Made by a program: the position numbers and the translations under genes. Source: an uncultured Pelagibacteraceae bacterium (GTDB lineage Bacteria > Pseudomonadota > Alphaproteobacteria > Pelagibacterales > Pelagibacteraceae). From it: DNA of 64,000 nucleotides. Shown piece by piece: positions 1 to 8,769 of the stretch; position 1 is the first letter of the stretch, and each line of letters opens with the position of its first letter. The stretch covers positions 1 to 64,000 of the forward strand of contig CACHGH010000005.1 of the NCBI GenBank assembly GCA_902579215.1. The letters run 5' to 3'. Under the pieces are notes generated by a model. The model made no database searches. It was not told where the DNA came from and was given only the letters and a program-made list of their open reading frames with translations.

Positions 1-828
1 GAGCCAGTAGTTGGTTTTTATATCTATTCATTTTTTTTATTAATATCAGGATATTTATTTGTCGAATATAAAAACCAAGAAAATTATAAAAAAAACTTTA
101 TATTATTATTTTCTTTGTTAGCCTTTTCTGCAATTTTGCTTACTGGTGAAAGATCAAATACAATAAAATGTTTTATAGGTCTTATTTTATTCTATTTTGT
201 TAATGATAATTTCAGTTTAAAAAAAAAAATATCATTTTTCCTACTTGGAGTTTTTTTATTTTTAATTTCTGTAAACTACGTTACGTTTTTAAAAGTAAGA
301 TACAAACATCAAATATATAATATTTTTGTTCAAGAACACCAACATCACAAGATTACTAGCAATTTATATTATAATTTATATTTATCAGCATTTGAGGTTT
401 TTAAGAAATATCCTTTGTTTGGAGTAGGAAATAAAAATTATAGAGTAGAGACATGTGATATAGAAAATATTAAAAAATTTGGAAAAGAGGCTGATGGTGA
501 CTACCTCTGTGTAACTCATCCCCACCAAATTTATTTTGAATTTTTATCAGAACATGGTTTAATTGGAACTGCTATATTGCTAGTTATATTTTTTAATTTA
601 ATTTTCAGAAAATTAAAAATTATAATTTTGTCCAAAAATTATATTCAAATAGGATGTTTTATATATTTAGTTATTAATTTTATACCATTATTACCTAGTG
701 GTTCATTTTTTGCTGATTTTAAATCTACTATGTTTTGGTTAAATTTATCTATTATGTATTCTGTAAGTAAAGATACTAATATATTTTATCTATTTGATAA
801 AAATCATAACTTTACAAAACACAAATAA
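1..828 (+). CDS. O-antigen ligase/Wzy-type polymerase-like membrane protein (5' truncated)
   Basis: The reading frame is open from the first base, so the gene starts left of the window; the first in-frame start-like codon (TTG at 115) is internal. The visible part is very hydrophobic, with several membrane segments and a larger polar loop holding the pattern YPLFGVGNKNY and later HPHQIYFEFLSEHGLIG. That pattern, plus the LTGERSN segment after a membrane helix, is typical of the Wzy_C / O-antigen ligase family, which joins or polymerises surface polysaccharide on the periplasmic face of the inner membrane. The exact substrate and the choice between ligase and polymerase cannot be told. It is followed by a tRNA gene, so it may be the end of a surface-polysaccharide island. 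Confidence 0.75.
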   Translation, partial: EPVVGFYIYSFFLLISGYLFVEYKNQENYKKNFILLFSLLAFSAILLTGERSNTIKCFIGLILFYFVNDNFSLKKKISFFLLGVFLFLISVNYVTFLKVRYKHQIYNIFVQEHQHHKITSNLYYNLYLSAFEVFKKYPLFGVGNKNYRVETCDIENIKKFGKEADGDYLCVTHPHQIYFEFLSEHGLIGTAILLVIFFNLIFRKLKIIILSKNYIQIGCFIYLVINFIPLLPSGSFFADFKSTMFWLNLSIMYSVSKDTNIFYLFDKNHNFTKHK

Positions 829-853
829 CAAAGTAACAATTTAGCAACTAGTA

Positions 854-930
854 GGGCCTGTAGCTCAGTTGGTTAGAGCAGTACACTCATAATGTATTGG
901 TCCCAGGTTCGAGTCCTGGCGGGCCCACCA
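854..930 (+). tRNA. tRNA with CAT anticodon (Met, or lysidine-type Ile2)
   Basis: A full cloverleaf folds here. The seven-pair acceptor stem GGGCCTG/CGGGCCC includes one T-G pair. The D-arm is GCTC...GAGC, the anticodon stem GTACA/TGTAT encloses loop CTCATAA, and the T-arm CCAGG/CCTGG encloses loop TTCGAGT. CCA is encoded. The anticodon is CAT. It is not an initiator: the first acceptor pair is G-C and the anticodon stem lacks three G-C pairs. The TGGTC variable region and CTCATAA loop resemble tRNA-Ile2, whose wobble C becomes lysidine, more than elongator Met, but I cannot settle this by eye. Confidence 0.95.
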
Positions 931-936
931 ATAAAA

Positions 937-1536
937 TTATTTGCTATTAAATTTTTTCAAACTTGAAAACAAAGCGTTTATATCACCATCATTACTTTGT
1001 ATGATTGAATTAAATTCTTCTTTTTGAGTTCTTGCTAAGCTAAGTCCTTCAATTATTAGATCTCGTATTAACGGATTTTCAGGATTTTTAGTATAAATTC
1101 GCCAATCAATTTTAACTTCTGGTCTTTTATCTGTTGCAATCAAAACACTAGAAACAATAGTATAATTTTCATTAAGTTTTTCATATGAATCAACTCTTAC
1201 TTTAGGGTCTGTGTATTCAGCCAACCTATCAGAAAAAGTTTTTAAAAAATATTCCTCAAAAAGAGATATGTACTGATCTTTTTGATTATCAGTAAGTGTT
1301 TTTCTATATTTTCCTAAAGTGTAAAAACCAATACCTCTTATATCAACAGTTTCCTTTGCGATAATTTTAAGTTTTTTTATTTTTATCTCTGTTGATATTT
1401 TATTGCTCAATGCTTCAGAGGCTCTATTTACAGTTTTTTGAACAAATTCATTAGGCTCAATAGAGTGAGAATTTACTATTAATGATAACAAAAAAAATAA
1501 AGTTAAAGATATTTTAAATTTTACTTTAAAAAACAT
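937..1536 (-). CDS. mlaC: MlaC-family phospholipid-binding periplasmic protein
   Basis: The 199-residue protein begins with a signal peptide (basic start, hydrophobic residues about 8-22) and then shows the MlaC/Ttg2D pattern. This includes an N-terminal helix FVQKTVNRASEAL, the segment IDIRGIGFYTLGKYRKTLT-like around residues 66-85, and a C-terminal helix before SLLKKF-like residues. MlaC ferries phospholipids across the periplasm between the outer-membrane MlaA complex and the inner-membrane MlaFEDB ABC transporter. It lies 14 bp downstream of mlaA on the same strand, an mlaA-mlaC operon; the mlaDEF genes are not in this window. Confidence 0.85.
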   Translation of the reverse strand: MFFKVKFKISLTLFFLLSLIVNSHSIEPNEFVQKTVNRASEALSNKISTEIKIKKLKIIAKETVDIRGIGFYTLGKYRKTLTDNQKDQYISLFEEYFLKTFSDRLAEYTDPKVRVDSYEKLNENYTIVSSVLIATDKRPEVKIDWRIYTKNPENPLIRDLIIEGLSLARTQKEEFNSIIQSNDGDINALFSSLKKFNSK

Positions 1537-1550
1537 TATTATTAATTGAT

Positions 1551-2336
1551 TTAATTTGTTTCTATTTCTTCCCAGTCACTATCGTCTAGAGTATCAATAA
1601 TTCTTTTTGAATTTAAAATTTTTTGTCTTCGATCTTGAAGATACAAACTTTTTACAGATGCATAAAAGTCCATTGAATTTTTTTCTAAATTATCAAATGC
1701 TTCAATATTTTTCGATCTAAAGTCTACTCCTTTTGTAACTCTAGATGCATAATAATCAAAGTCAGCAACGTAATGAGTATCATTTCTAACAGTTATGTTA
1801 TACCAAGGGTCTCCACCAGAAAATGATGCAATCGAAGCCACAGCGTCTCTCGCAGTTGACGGACCTAATATTGGAAGAACGATATAACAACCTGGACCAA
1901 CTCCCCAGCTTGCTAAAGTTTGTCCATAATCTTCTTTTCCATTTTTTTCTAAACCAAAAGATGTAGCTGGATCAAAAATTCCTACAATTCCAATGGTTGT
2001 ATTAATTAATAATCTTAGACTGTTTATACCTGCAGATCCTAATTGACCCTGTAGAATATTATTTGGGATTGTTATTAGATTTCCTAAATTATCTAAAACG
2101 TTACTAGTACCAGTTCTTATTGGAGACGGCAGTTTTCGATAACCTTTTGCCAGTGGCTCAACAATCGCATCGTCTAATGCTTTATTAAAAGCAAATATTC
2201 CTCTATTTAGTCCTTCAAAACAATCATTTACAGGCTTATTGTTATTTTTTGACAAGTCCTCACTTCCTTCAGATGCAGCGAATCCGTTTCCTGAAATCGT
2301 GAAGATAAAAATAATTGCTAATAGTATTTTTTTCAT
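1551..2336 (-). CDS. mlaA: MlaA/VacJ family outer-membrane lipid-asymmetry protein
   Basis: The 261-residue protein has a signal peptide (about residues 1-21, GFA-AS cleavage) and then the characteristic MlaA core. That core runs from DCFEGLNRGIFAFNKALDD through the 'P(I/V)RTG..NVLDNLGN' segment, RLLINTTIGIVGIFDPA, and the DYGQTLASWGVGPG pattern with LPILGPST. MlaA forms a ring in the outer membrane that removes mislocalised phospholipids and passes them to MlaC, encoded directly downstream. E. coli MlaA is a lipoprotein, whereas here no lipobox cysteine is visible at the cleavage site. The start ATG at 2336 faces the amidase gene across an 80-bp divergent spacer. Confidence 0.88.
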   Translation of the reverse strand: MKKILLAIIFIFTISGNGFAASEGSEDLSKNNNKPVNDCFEGLNRGIFAFNKALDDAIVEPLAKGYRKLPSPIRTGTSNVLDNLGNLITIPNNILQGQLGSAGINSLRLLINTTIGIVGIFDPATSFGLEKNGKEDYGQTLASWGVGPGCYIVLPILGPSTARDAVASIASFSGGDPWYNITVRNDTHYVADFDYYASRVTKGVDFRSKNIEAFDNLEKNSMDFYASVKSLYLQDRRQKILNSKRIIDTLDDSDWEEIETN

Positions 2337-2416
2337 TGCAATAAATGTATATTATAGAATTAATTAATGTAAATCAGTTTTATTTGTTCAAAAAAACGTA
2401 ATAAAAAGTCAAAAAT

Positions 2417-3148
2417 ATGTCAATAAAAACAACGATAAATTACTCCCCTAATTTTTACCCCAAAAAACGTGCGAAAAAAGAAATTATTTACTTAGTTATT
2501 CACTATACGGGTATGAAAAATGAAAAAGCTGCATTATCTAGGCTTACCAAAATACAATCTCAGGTTAGCTCTCATTATTTGATAAAAAAGGATGGAGAAA
2601 TAATTCTCTTAGTTCCAGATTTATATATTGCTTGGCATGCTGGCTTTTCATCGTGGAAAAAAAAACGTTTTTTAAATACCAGTTCAATTGGAATTGAGCT
2701 TACAAACCCAGGTCATGAATTTAATTATAAAAAATTTTCTAAAAAGCAAATAAATTCACTAATTAAATTAAGTAAATTTTTAATAAAAAAATATAAGATA
2801 AATAGAAAAAATATATTAGGACACTCTGATATTTCCCCTGAAAGAAAGAAAGACCCAGGTGAAAAATTTCCTTGGGAATATTTATCTAAAAAAAGTATAG
2901 GAGTTTGGCATAATTTAAATAAGAATAAGCTTATAAATTTAAGATTAAAAAAGTGTAATAATTTTGAGAAAAAGAAATTTTTAATAAATTTGTACAAGTT
3001 TGGATATCCCAAAAAATCAATAAAAAAGATGAAATTTGAAAAATATAATAGATTTATTATTAAAGCTTTTCAAAGAAGGTTTAGGAAAGATCTTATAAAC
3101 GGTATAATTGATCAAGAATGCTTATTAATAAGCAAAAATTTGATTTAA
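2417..3148 (+). CDS. N-acetylmuramoyl-L-alanine amidase (Amidase_2, AmiD/AmpD-like)
   Basis: The 243-residue protein matches the Amidase_2 zinc amidase family. It has VIHYTG with zinc ligand H29, the SSHYLIKKDGEI strand pair, the WHAG motif, GIELTNPG, and GHSDISPERKKDPG, which supplies H136 and D146 as the other likely ligands. These enzymes cut the MurNAc-L-Ala bond of peptidoglycan or of anhydro-muropeptides during recycling. Residues from about 180 on form a helical, Lys-rich C-terminal part that resembles the small peptidoglycan-binding domain of AmiD. No clear signal peptide is present, so a cytoplasmic (AmpD-like) role is possible. Confidence 0.85.
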   Translation: MSIKTTINYSPNFYPKKRAKKEIIYLVIHYTGMKNEKAALSRLTKIQSQVSSHYLIKKDGEIILLVPDLYIAWHAGFSSWKKKRFLNTSSIGIELTNPGHEFNYKKFSKKQINSLIKLSKFLIKKYKINRKNILGHSDISPERKKDPGEKFPWEYLSKKSIGVWHNLNKNKLINLRLKKCNNFEKKKFLINLYKFGYPKKSIKKMKFEKYNRFIIKAFQRRFRKDLINGIIDQECLLISKNLI

Positions 3149-3162
3149 TTTATACTTTTTAC

Positions 3163-3190
3163 TTGAAAAAAAACATTTAACCAATAGATT
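3163..3190 (+). promoter_or_regulatory. Sigma70-like promoter for RNase P RNA
   Basis: TTGAAA (3163-3168) is followed after 16 bp by TAGATT (3185-3190). The expected start lies about 7 bp downstream, at 3196-3197, exactly where the P1 stem of RNase P RNA begins. The agreement between promoter spacing and RNA 5' end is the main support. Confidence 0.6.
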
Positions 3191-3196
3191 GAATCT

Positions 3197-3550
3197 GCCA
3201 GATAAACGACTTATCGCTTTATATATTTAAAGAGGAAAGTCCGGGCTCTACAGAGACACGGTGCCAGGTAACGCCTGGCGGGGGCGACCCTAGGGATAGT
3301 GCCACAGAAAACAAACCGCCTCATCAAGGCAAGGGTGAAAAGGTGTGGTAAGAGCACACCGGCTATATTGGTAACAATTAGCGCATGGAAAACCCCACCG
3401 AGAGCAAAACTGAGTAGAGATGACAACGTTGAAAAACAAAAAGCAGTCTTTGGCTAGTCATCTGGGTTAGTTGCTTGAGCTTAAGAGCGATCTTAAGCCT
3501 AGACAAATGATAGGTTTAAAAGACAGAACCCGGCTTATAGTTTATCTGGC
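3197..3550 (+). ncRNA. rnpB: RNase P RNA (catalytic subunit)
   Basis: The RNA component of ribonuclease P, which removes 5' leaders from pre-tRNAs. The ends are set by the 11-bp P1 helix: GCCAGATAAAC (3197-3207) pairs with GTTTATCTGGC (3540-3550). Inside are the universal blocks of bacterial A-type RNA: GAGGAAAGTCCGGGCT near 3232, the GCCAGGTAACGCCTGGCGGG hairpin region near 3262, ACAGAAAACAAACCGCC near 3304, GGTAAGAGCACACCGG, and near the 3' end AGACAGAACCCGGCTTA. The length of about 354 nt is normal. A reverse-strand reading frame inside this RNA (3211-3426) is spurious. Confidence 0.97.
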
Positions 3551-3723
3551 AAACTTATTAACAGCCAAAAATTATATTTTTAAATGTTCTTGTTTTGATT
3601 CAGTATTGAGTCATTTATGTTCTTTGATTTCACCAAGAAGCTAACTTTTATAAAAATTATAATTGACCCCCTATAACCAAAAAGATACCTAAATATTGAG
3701 CACAAAATAGCCAAAATTAATGA
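3551..3723. other. Spacer between rnpB and the mraZ promoter
   Basis: A+T-rich stretch with no convincing gene. A 19-codon frame from an ATG at about 3618 lacks a ribosome site. A TTGACC hexamer near 3664 has no good -10 partner. No hairpin plus T-run clearly terminates rnpB. Confidence 0.5.
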
Positions 3724-3752
3724 TTGACGCATAGGTTGAAAACCCATATTAT
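3724..3752 (+). promoter_or_regulatory. Sigma70 promoter of the mraZ-dcw cluster
   Basis: TTGACG at 3724-3729, a 17-bp spacer, and TATTAT at 3747-3752 make a near-consensus housekeeping promoter. Transcription would start near 3759, leaving a short leader before mraZ (ATG at 3796, preceded by AGGAATTTATGA). The -10 element is overlapped by the CCCA repeats listed separately. Confidence 0.75.
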
Positions 3753-3767
3753 CCCATAAATTCCCAA
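3743..3767 (-). promoter_or_regulatory. MraZ operator (three TGGG repeats, 10-bp period)
   Basis: On the + strand CCCAT (3743-3747), CCCAT (3753-3757) and CCCAA (3763-3767) recur at exactly 10 bp. Read on the other strand they are three TGGGN units separated by 5 bp, the published form of the binding site of the MraZ transcription factor, found upstream of mraZ in other bacteria. They cover the -10 element and start region of the promoter, which fits autorepression by MraZ, encoded immediately downstream. The identification rests on pattern and position. Confidence 0.8.
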
Positions 3768-3795
3768 ATAGGGATTATATAGGAATTTATGAATT

Positions 3796-4254
3796 ATGTT
3801 TTTATCGACCTACGAAAACAAATTGGACAAAAAAGGGAGGGTGTCAGTGCCTGCTAGCTTCAGATCACATCTTTCAAACTTAGGTTATAATGGGGTAATT
3901 TGTTATCCATCTTTTAACAACCAATGTATAGAAGCATGGCCACAAGAAAGAATTGAAAAGATTTCAAATACAATAGATGCACTTAACCCCTTTGAGGATA
4001 AAAAAGATTATTTTGCAACTTCTATTTTGTCCGAAAGCATTAATTTACAATTTGATAGCGAAGGAAGAATTTCATTAACAGAAAAATTATTAAAACATGC
4101 AAAAATAAAAAATAGTATGCTTTTTGTTGGCCAAGGTAAAACGTTTCAAATTTGGGAGCCAACTAATTTTGAAAAATTTAGGGCTCAAGCTAGAAAAAAA
4201 TCAAATTTAAACCGTGCTAGTCTTAAATGGGAAAAACAATTAAATAATAACTAA
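3796..4254 (+). CDS. mraZ: Transcriptional regulator MraZ
   Basis: The 152-residue protein has two tandem SpoVT/AbrB-like repeats. The first is at the N-terminus ([22 protein letters not shown], with the DxKGRVxxPxxxR motif); the second is around residues 82-105 ([21 protein letters not shown]). MraZ is an oligomeric DNA-binding protein that controls the division and cell-wall cluster it heads. It sits first in the cluster behind a promoter carrying its expected operator. It is 11 bp ahead of ftsZ, so it should be co-transcribed with it. Confidence 0.93.
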   Translation: MFLSTYENKLDKKGRVSVPASFRSHLSNLGYNGVICYPSFNNQCIEAWPQERIEKISNTIDALNPFEDKKDYFATSILSESINLQFDSEGRISLTEKLLKHAKIKNSMLFVGQGKTFQIWEPTNFEKFRAQARKKSNLNRASLKWEKQLNNN

Positions 4255-4265
4255 GAGGGGAAAAA

Positions 4266-5744
4266 ATGACAATTAACTTTAAATCACCAGACATAAGAGA
4301 ATTAAAACCAAGAATATTAGTACTTGGAGTAGGTGGAGCCGGAGGAAATGCAATAAACGGGATGATAGACTCCGGCCTTCAAGGAGTAGAATTTATAGCT
4401 GTAAATACAGATGCTCAAGACTTAAAACATAGTAAGGCACATCAAAAAGTTCAGATAGGATTAAATTTAACAAAAGGATTAGGTGCTGGAGCTAAAATAG
4501 ATATAGGTCAAGCAGCAGCCGACGAGTCGCTAAATGATATCATTAATACTCTTCAGGGCGCAAACATGGTTTTTATAACTGCTGGAATGGGCGGAGGAAC
4601 AGGCACAGGTTCAGCACATGTAATTGCAAGAGCGGCAAAAGAACTTAACATACTAACAGTAGGAGTTGTAACTTTACCTTTTTTATACGAAGGACCTTCA
4701 AGAATGAGAAGGGCTCAACAAGGATTAGAAGAACTCAGAAAACATGTAGATACAATTATTGTTATACCAAACCAAAATTTATTTAAAGTAGCAAGTGAAC
4801 AAACAACATTTGAAGAGTCTTTTGAACTTTCAAATGATGTTTTATTGCACGGTGTTAAAAGTATTACAGATTTAATGGTTAGACCTGGATTAATTAATTT
4901 AGATTTTGCTGATGTAGAGTCAGTTATGAGCTCAATGGGCAAAGCTATGATGGGAACTGGTCAGGCTGAAGGAGAGGGTAGAGCTACTAAAGCAGCAGAA
5001 ATGGCTATAAGCAATCCATTAATTGATGATTACACTCTAAAAGGTGCAAAAGGATTATTGGTAAATATTACTGGCGGAAAAGATCTAAAACTTTTTGAAG
5101 TAGATGAGGCTGTAAATAAAGTTCGGGCTGAAGTTGACTTAGATGCAGAATTAATAATTGGTGCAATTACGGATCCGGCTTTAGATGGAAGCATGAGAGT
5201 GTCGATTGTAGCAACAGCTCTTGATGGTCAGCAACCTGAGTCAAAATCAGTTATAAATATGGTTCACAGAATACAAAATCGAAACCCTGGATATTCTGAT
5301 TTTACAAATTTAGGAAATTCGAATTCTTTCAATTTTTCTTCATCTTCAGCTAATACAATTACACAAGGCGCAAACGCTTTGAAGCTTGAAAATGAAGTAA
5401 GCTCAGAGGTTGAGTCAAATGTAGTTTCCTCTAATATAGCAAATGAAGAAGGAATAAATATTCAGCAAAATACAAATGAAAGCGATTCAGTTGTCGCAAC
5501 TACAGAGATAGATAAAAATATTGAAAAAGCTCCTCTTGAAAATTTTCATGTTACAGATGATAAGCCTGAAAATGAGTCTAATGGATTAGAAAACTTTGGA
5601 ATAGAAGAAGAGACACCAGAACTTTTTAATCAAGAGAGTGAAACTACTTCGTCAGAAACATCATTAACTGACAGTTATGATGATCACTCTGAAGATGAAG
5701 ATGATTTAGAAATTCCAGCATTTTTGAGAAGACAAAAAAACTAA
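4266..5744 (+). CDS. ftsZ: Cell division GTPase FtsZ
   Basis: FtsZ is the tubulin-like GTPase that forms the cytokinetic ring. The 492-residue protein has the N-terminal [13 protein letters not shown] nucleotide-contact loop, the tubulin signature GGGTGTG at residues 109-115, and the T7-loop region near NLDFADV. A long acidic Ser/Glu/Asn-rich linker (about residues 345-478) leads to a conserved C-terminal peptide [10 protein letters not shown] that binds FtsA and other tethers. An AGAGGGG ribosome site precedes the ATG. In most proteobacteria ftsZ follows ftsA; here it sits between mraZ and rsmH, while ftsA is over 14 kb downstream and followed by lpxC. Confidence 0.98.
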   Translation: MTINFKSPDIRELKPRILVLGVGGAGGNAINGMIDSGLQGVEFIAVNTDAQDLKHSKAHQKVQIGLNLTKGLGAGAKIDIGQAAADESLNDIINTLQGANMVFITAGMGGGTGTGSAHVIARAAKELNILTVGVVTLPFLYEGPSRMRRAQQGLEELRKHVDTIIVIPNQNLFKVASEQTTFEESFELSNDVLLHGVKSITDLMVRPGLINLDFADVESVMSSMGKAMMGTGQAEGEGRATKAAEMAISNPLIDDYTLKGAKGLLVNITGGKDLKLFEVDEAVNKVRAEVDLDAELIIGAITDPALDGSMRVSIVATALDGQQPESKSVINMVHRIQNRNPGYSDFTNLGNSNSFNFSSSSANTITQGANALKLENEVSSEVESNVVSSNIANEEGINIQQNTNESDSVVATTEIDKNIEKAPLENFHVTDDKPENESNGLENFGIEEETPELFNQESETTSSETSLTDSYDDHSEDEDDLEIPAFLRRQKN

Positions 5745-5762
5745 TGGTCTTCAAAAAAATAA

Positions 5763-6773
5763 ATGATTGCCACCATAATATCGGAAAGAAAAAAACATAA
5801 TCCGGTATTGCTAAATGAAGTTACTAGCATTATTTCCCCTCAATATGGTGGCACATTTATTGATTGTACATTTGGTCAAGGCGGATACACAAGAAAAATT
5901 CTAGACTTTGAGAAAACAAATGTAATCGCTCTAGATAGAGACGAGGATTCAATTAAAATTGCAAACAATATAAAAAAAGGATTTAAAAATAGATTTATTT
6001 TTGAAAATAAAAAATTTAGTGAACTTCACAAACTAAGTTTAAATAATAAAGATATTAAAGCTATAATTTTTGATTTAGGGTTCTCACTAGACCAGATTAA
6101 AAATCAGGATAAGGGTTTGTCTTTTAGTTCAAAAGGAGAACTAAATATGAGATTAGGCTTAAATTCTTTTTCAGCAAAAGATGCAATTAACAAACTAGAG
6201 CAAAAACAATTAGAAGATATATTAAAATTTTTTGGTGAGGAAAAAGAATATAAAAGAATTTCCTATAACATTGTGCATGAAAGAAAAAAAAAAGAAATAG
6301 ACACATCTGGGCTAGTTAGAATTATTGAGTCTTCAAAAAGAAAAAAAAATTATAGAGTTCATTGTGCTACAAAAACTTTCCAGGCATTGCGTATTTTTGT
6401 TAATAAAGAAATTAGCGAACTAATTAATGGTCTAGTAAATGCAACAAAGATATTAAAAAAAAATGGAAAGATTGTTGTTGTAAGCTTTCATTCTTTAGAA
6501 GACAAAATAGTCAAATACTTTTTTAAAAATTTATCTGAGAATAAGAACTCTTCAAGATATGTTCCCAAAATAAATGATAAAATAAACTTATTAAAATTAA
6601 TAAACAAAAAACCTGTAATACCAAGTGAAGCTGAAATAAAAAAAAATCCTTCATCAAGATCAGCCAAATTAAGATCTGCTATTAAACAATATGATACTGC
6701 TAAAATTGAAACAGATATTTATGAAAAATTTGAAAATTTATTAGAAATTGAAAATTATTCAAAAAAACTATGA
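5763..6773 (+). CDS. rsmH: 16S rRNA m4C1402 methyltransferase RsmH (MraW)
   Basis: RsmH N4-methylates C1402 of 16S rRNA in the P-site. The 336-residue protein starts with the family pattern HNPVLLNEV, has SAM motif [17 protein letters not shown], then [22 protein letters not shown], and the conserved [15 protein letters not shown] and [16 protein letters not shown] blocks. [11 protein letters not shown] near the C-terminus is also typical. It occupies its usual place just upstream of ftsL and overlaps it by 4 bp (ATGA), so the two are probably translationally coupled. Confidence 0.96.
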   Translation: MIATIISERKKHNPVLLNEVTSIISPQYGGTFIDCTFGQGGYTRKILDFEKTNVIALDRDEDSIKIANNIKKGFKNRFIFENKKFSELHKLSLNNKDIKAIIFDLGFSLDQIKNQDKGLSFSSKGELNMRLGLNSFSAKDAINKLEQKQLEDILKFFGEEKEYKRISYNIVHERKKKEIDTSGLVRIIESSKRKKNYRVHCATKTFQALRIFVNKEISELINGLVNATKILKKNGKIVVVSFHSLEDKIVKYFFKNLSENKNSSRYVPKINDKINLLKLINKKPVIPSEAEIKKNPSSRSAKLRSAIKQYDTAKIETDIYEKFENLLEIENYSKKL

Positions 6774-7084
6774 GAAATTTTATTTTATTTTTTTTTTTAA
6801 TTGCACTTATTATAACCACCACAATTATAAAAAATTCATCAAAAAATTTAGAAAATCAAATATTTGTTACAAATGAAAATATTAATATTTTAAAAAATAA
6901 ATATGAATTAGTTCTTTTAGAGTTTAACTTTTTAACTTCTCCAAAACAATTATTAGATTATCAATCTCAGTATTTTGAAAATAACTTAATATCTAAAGAC
7001 ATCACCAAAATGAAATTAATTATTGAGCAAAACGAAAAATTAATAATATCTGAATTTAATAACAATATATTTAACAATGAATAA
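6770..7084 (+). CDS. ftsL: Cell division protein FtsL-like
   Basis: A small 104-residue bitopic protein: a short cytoplasmic start, one membrane helix (about residues 4-20), then a periplasmic stretch able to form a coiled coil (about 25-60) with [16 protein letters not shown] resembling FtsL. FtsL pairs with FtsB and FtsQ to recruit and activate FtsWI. Sequence identity in this family is low, so the call depends on size, topology and position between rsmH and ftsI. It overlaps both neighbours (4 and 8 bp). Confidence 0.8.
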   Translation: MRNFILFFFLIALIITTTIIKNSSKNLENQIFVTNENINILKNKYELVLLEFNFLTSPKQLLDYQSQYFENNLISKDITKMKLIIEQNEKLIISEFNNNIFNNE

Positions 7085-8765
7085 ATTTGAGAATGAAAAA
7101 TTAGTTTTAGAAAATTATGAAAACGAGTTTTCTTATAAAAAAGATAAATCGAAATTAAATATAACATTTAATAGAATTGCTTTCATATTTTTTGTTTTTT
7201 TAATAATTTCGATAATATATTCTATTAAAGTTATTTACTTAGGAAGTTTAAACTTAAAACAAGCACCACTGAAATCTGAAAAGCTTAAGACTAATTATAG
7301 AGCAGACATCATAGATAGAAATGGAAATTTTGTAGTTAAAACTATAAATACTGTTGATATAGGAATTAATCCAAAATTAGTGATAGATAAAAAAAAACTA
7401 CTGATAAATTTAAGATTAATTTTCCCCAATAAAGATTTTAATAAAATAAAAAAAAAATTAAATAAAAAAAGTTTTTTTTATTTAGAAAAAAAAGTTAGCC
7501 AGGAAAATTATGAAAAACTTCGTTTACTTGGTGATAAATCAATCATCCCTGAGGAGAAGCTATCAAGAATTTATCCTCAAGAAAACTTGTTTAGCCATAT
7601 AATTGGTCAAATAGATGATGACAATAATGGAATATCTGGGATCGAAAAATATTATGATTATGAACTAAAAAAAATTAAAAAATCTTTAAGACTTACAGTC
7701 GATACAGATATACAGTTTTTAATAAGACAAGAATTAATTCGTTTCAAAGATATATTTAAAAATGTAGGAAGTTCAGCAATTTTAATGAATGTTGATAATG
7801 GGGAGATTATATCAATGGTTTCTCTGCCTGATTTTAATCTTAACAAGAGAGAGAATATTAAGGATAAAATTTATATTAATAGAGCAACCAAAGGTGTTTA
7901 TGAACTCGGATCAGTTTTTAAAACTTTTACACTTGCCGCTGGAATAAATGAGGGTGTAATTGATACAGACACCAAATTTATAGATCTACCAAAAAAAATT
8001 TGGTGCGCAGGAAATCCAATTGGAGAATATGATGATAAAATACCAACTGATTTGACAGCTGAACAAATAATTGTAAGATCTGGAAATATTGGCTCTGTCA
8101 GAATCGCTCAAAAAATAGGGATTGAAAAATTTGAAAATTTTCTAAACAAAATTGGTATTTTAGAGAAACTGGAATTTGATATCTACGAAGTTGGTGAGCC
8201 ACAAGCTGGGAGATGGGGAAAATGCAAGCTTGCTACAGCAGCTTATGGTCATGGTGTATCTACAACTTTACTTCAATTAGCTAAAGCGTATGCAATAATA
8301 GTTAATGGAGGATATGAGGTAAAACCTACATTAATTAAAAAAGATTATAATAAAAAGACTGAAAGGATTAGAATTTTAAATGAACAAGTTTCAAACAAAG
8401 TTAATCCAATCTTAAGAAAAGTTGTATCATCAGAGGAAGGAACTGCATCATTTGCCAATGTAAGTGGTTATATGGTTGGTGGTAAAACTGGAACTGCGGA
8501 CCAACCAAAAGATGGAGATTACTCATCAAAAAAAATTAATACTTTTGTGGCAGTTTTTCCAATGCAAGAACCGAAATACACCTTAATCGTTTTGCTTGAA
8601 GATCCGAAACCTAACAAAGATTATATATACCATTATAGAGATGGAAGATCTCCTTACAAAGGTAACTGGCGTAATACTGCTGGATGGACTTCAGTTGAAA
8701 TTGCAGGCAAAATAATAGAAAAAATTGGGCCTATTTTAGCCACAAAATATATAGAAATTAATTAG
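7077..8765 (+). CDS. ftsI: Septal peptidoglycan transpeptidase FtsI (PBP3)
   Basis: The monofunctional class B penicillin-binding protein for septal cross-linking. The 562-residue protein has a cytoplasmic N-terminus with one membrane helix (about residues 35-58) and a dimerisation domain with RADIIDRNG. The transpeptidase domain carries the three active-site motifs: S279-V-F-K, SGN within IIVRSGNIGS, and KTG at 470-472 (GGKTGTADQP). It is about the usual family length. It partners FtsW, encoded further along the same cluster. There is a 4-bp gap to murEF. Confidence 0.96.
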   Translation: MNKFENEKLVLENYENEFSYKKDKSKLNITFNRIAFIFFVFLIISIIYSIKVIYLGSLNLKQAPLKSEKLKTNYRADIIDRNGNFVVKTINTVDIGINPKLVIDKKKLLINLRLIFPNKDFNKIKKKLNKKSFFYLEKKVSQENYEKLRLLGDKSIIPEEKLSRIYPQENLFSHIIGQIDDDNNGISGIEKYYDYELKKIKKSLRLTVDTDIQFLIRQELIRFKDIFKNVGSSAILMNVDNGEIISMVSLPDFNLNKRENIKDKIYINRATKGVYELGSVFKTFTLAAGINEGVIDTDTKFIDLPKKIWCAGNPIGEYDDKIPTDLTAEQIIVRSGNIGSVRIAQKIGIEKFENFLNKIGILEKLEFDIYEVGEPQAGRWGKCKLATAAYGHGVSTTLLQLAKAYAIIVNGGYEVKPTLIKKDYNKKTERIRILNEQVSNKVNPILRKVVSSEEGTASFANVSGYMVGGKTGTADQPKDGDYSSKKINTFVAVFPMQEPKYTLIVLLEDPKPNKDYIYHYRDGRSPYKGNWRNTAGWTSVEIAGKIIEKIGPILATKYIEIN

Positions 8766-8769
8766 CTCA

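Noticed and set aside
2725-3012. Reverse-strand 95-codon frame in the amidase gene
   Set aside because: Antisense shadow rich in Phe and Leu from poly-A codons of the real gene, with no ribosome site.
3211-3426. Reverse-strand 71-codon reading frame
   Set aside because: It lies wholly inside the conserved core of RNase P RNA; its composition reflects the structured RNA.
3551-3723. Small RNA or peptide gene between rnpB and mraZ
   Set aside because: No stable fold, no ribosome site and no promoter-terminator pair visible.
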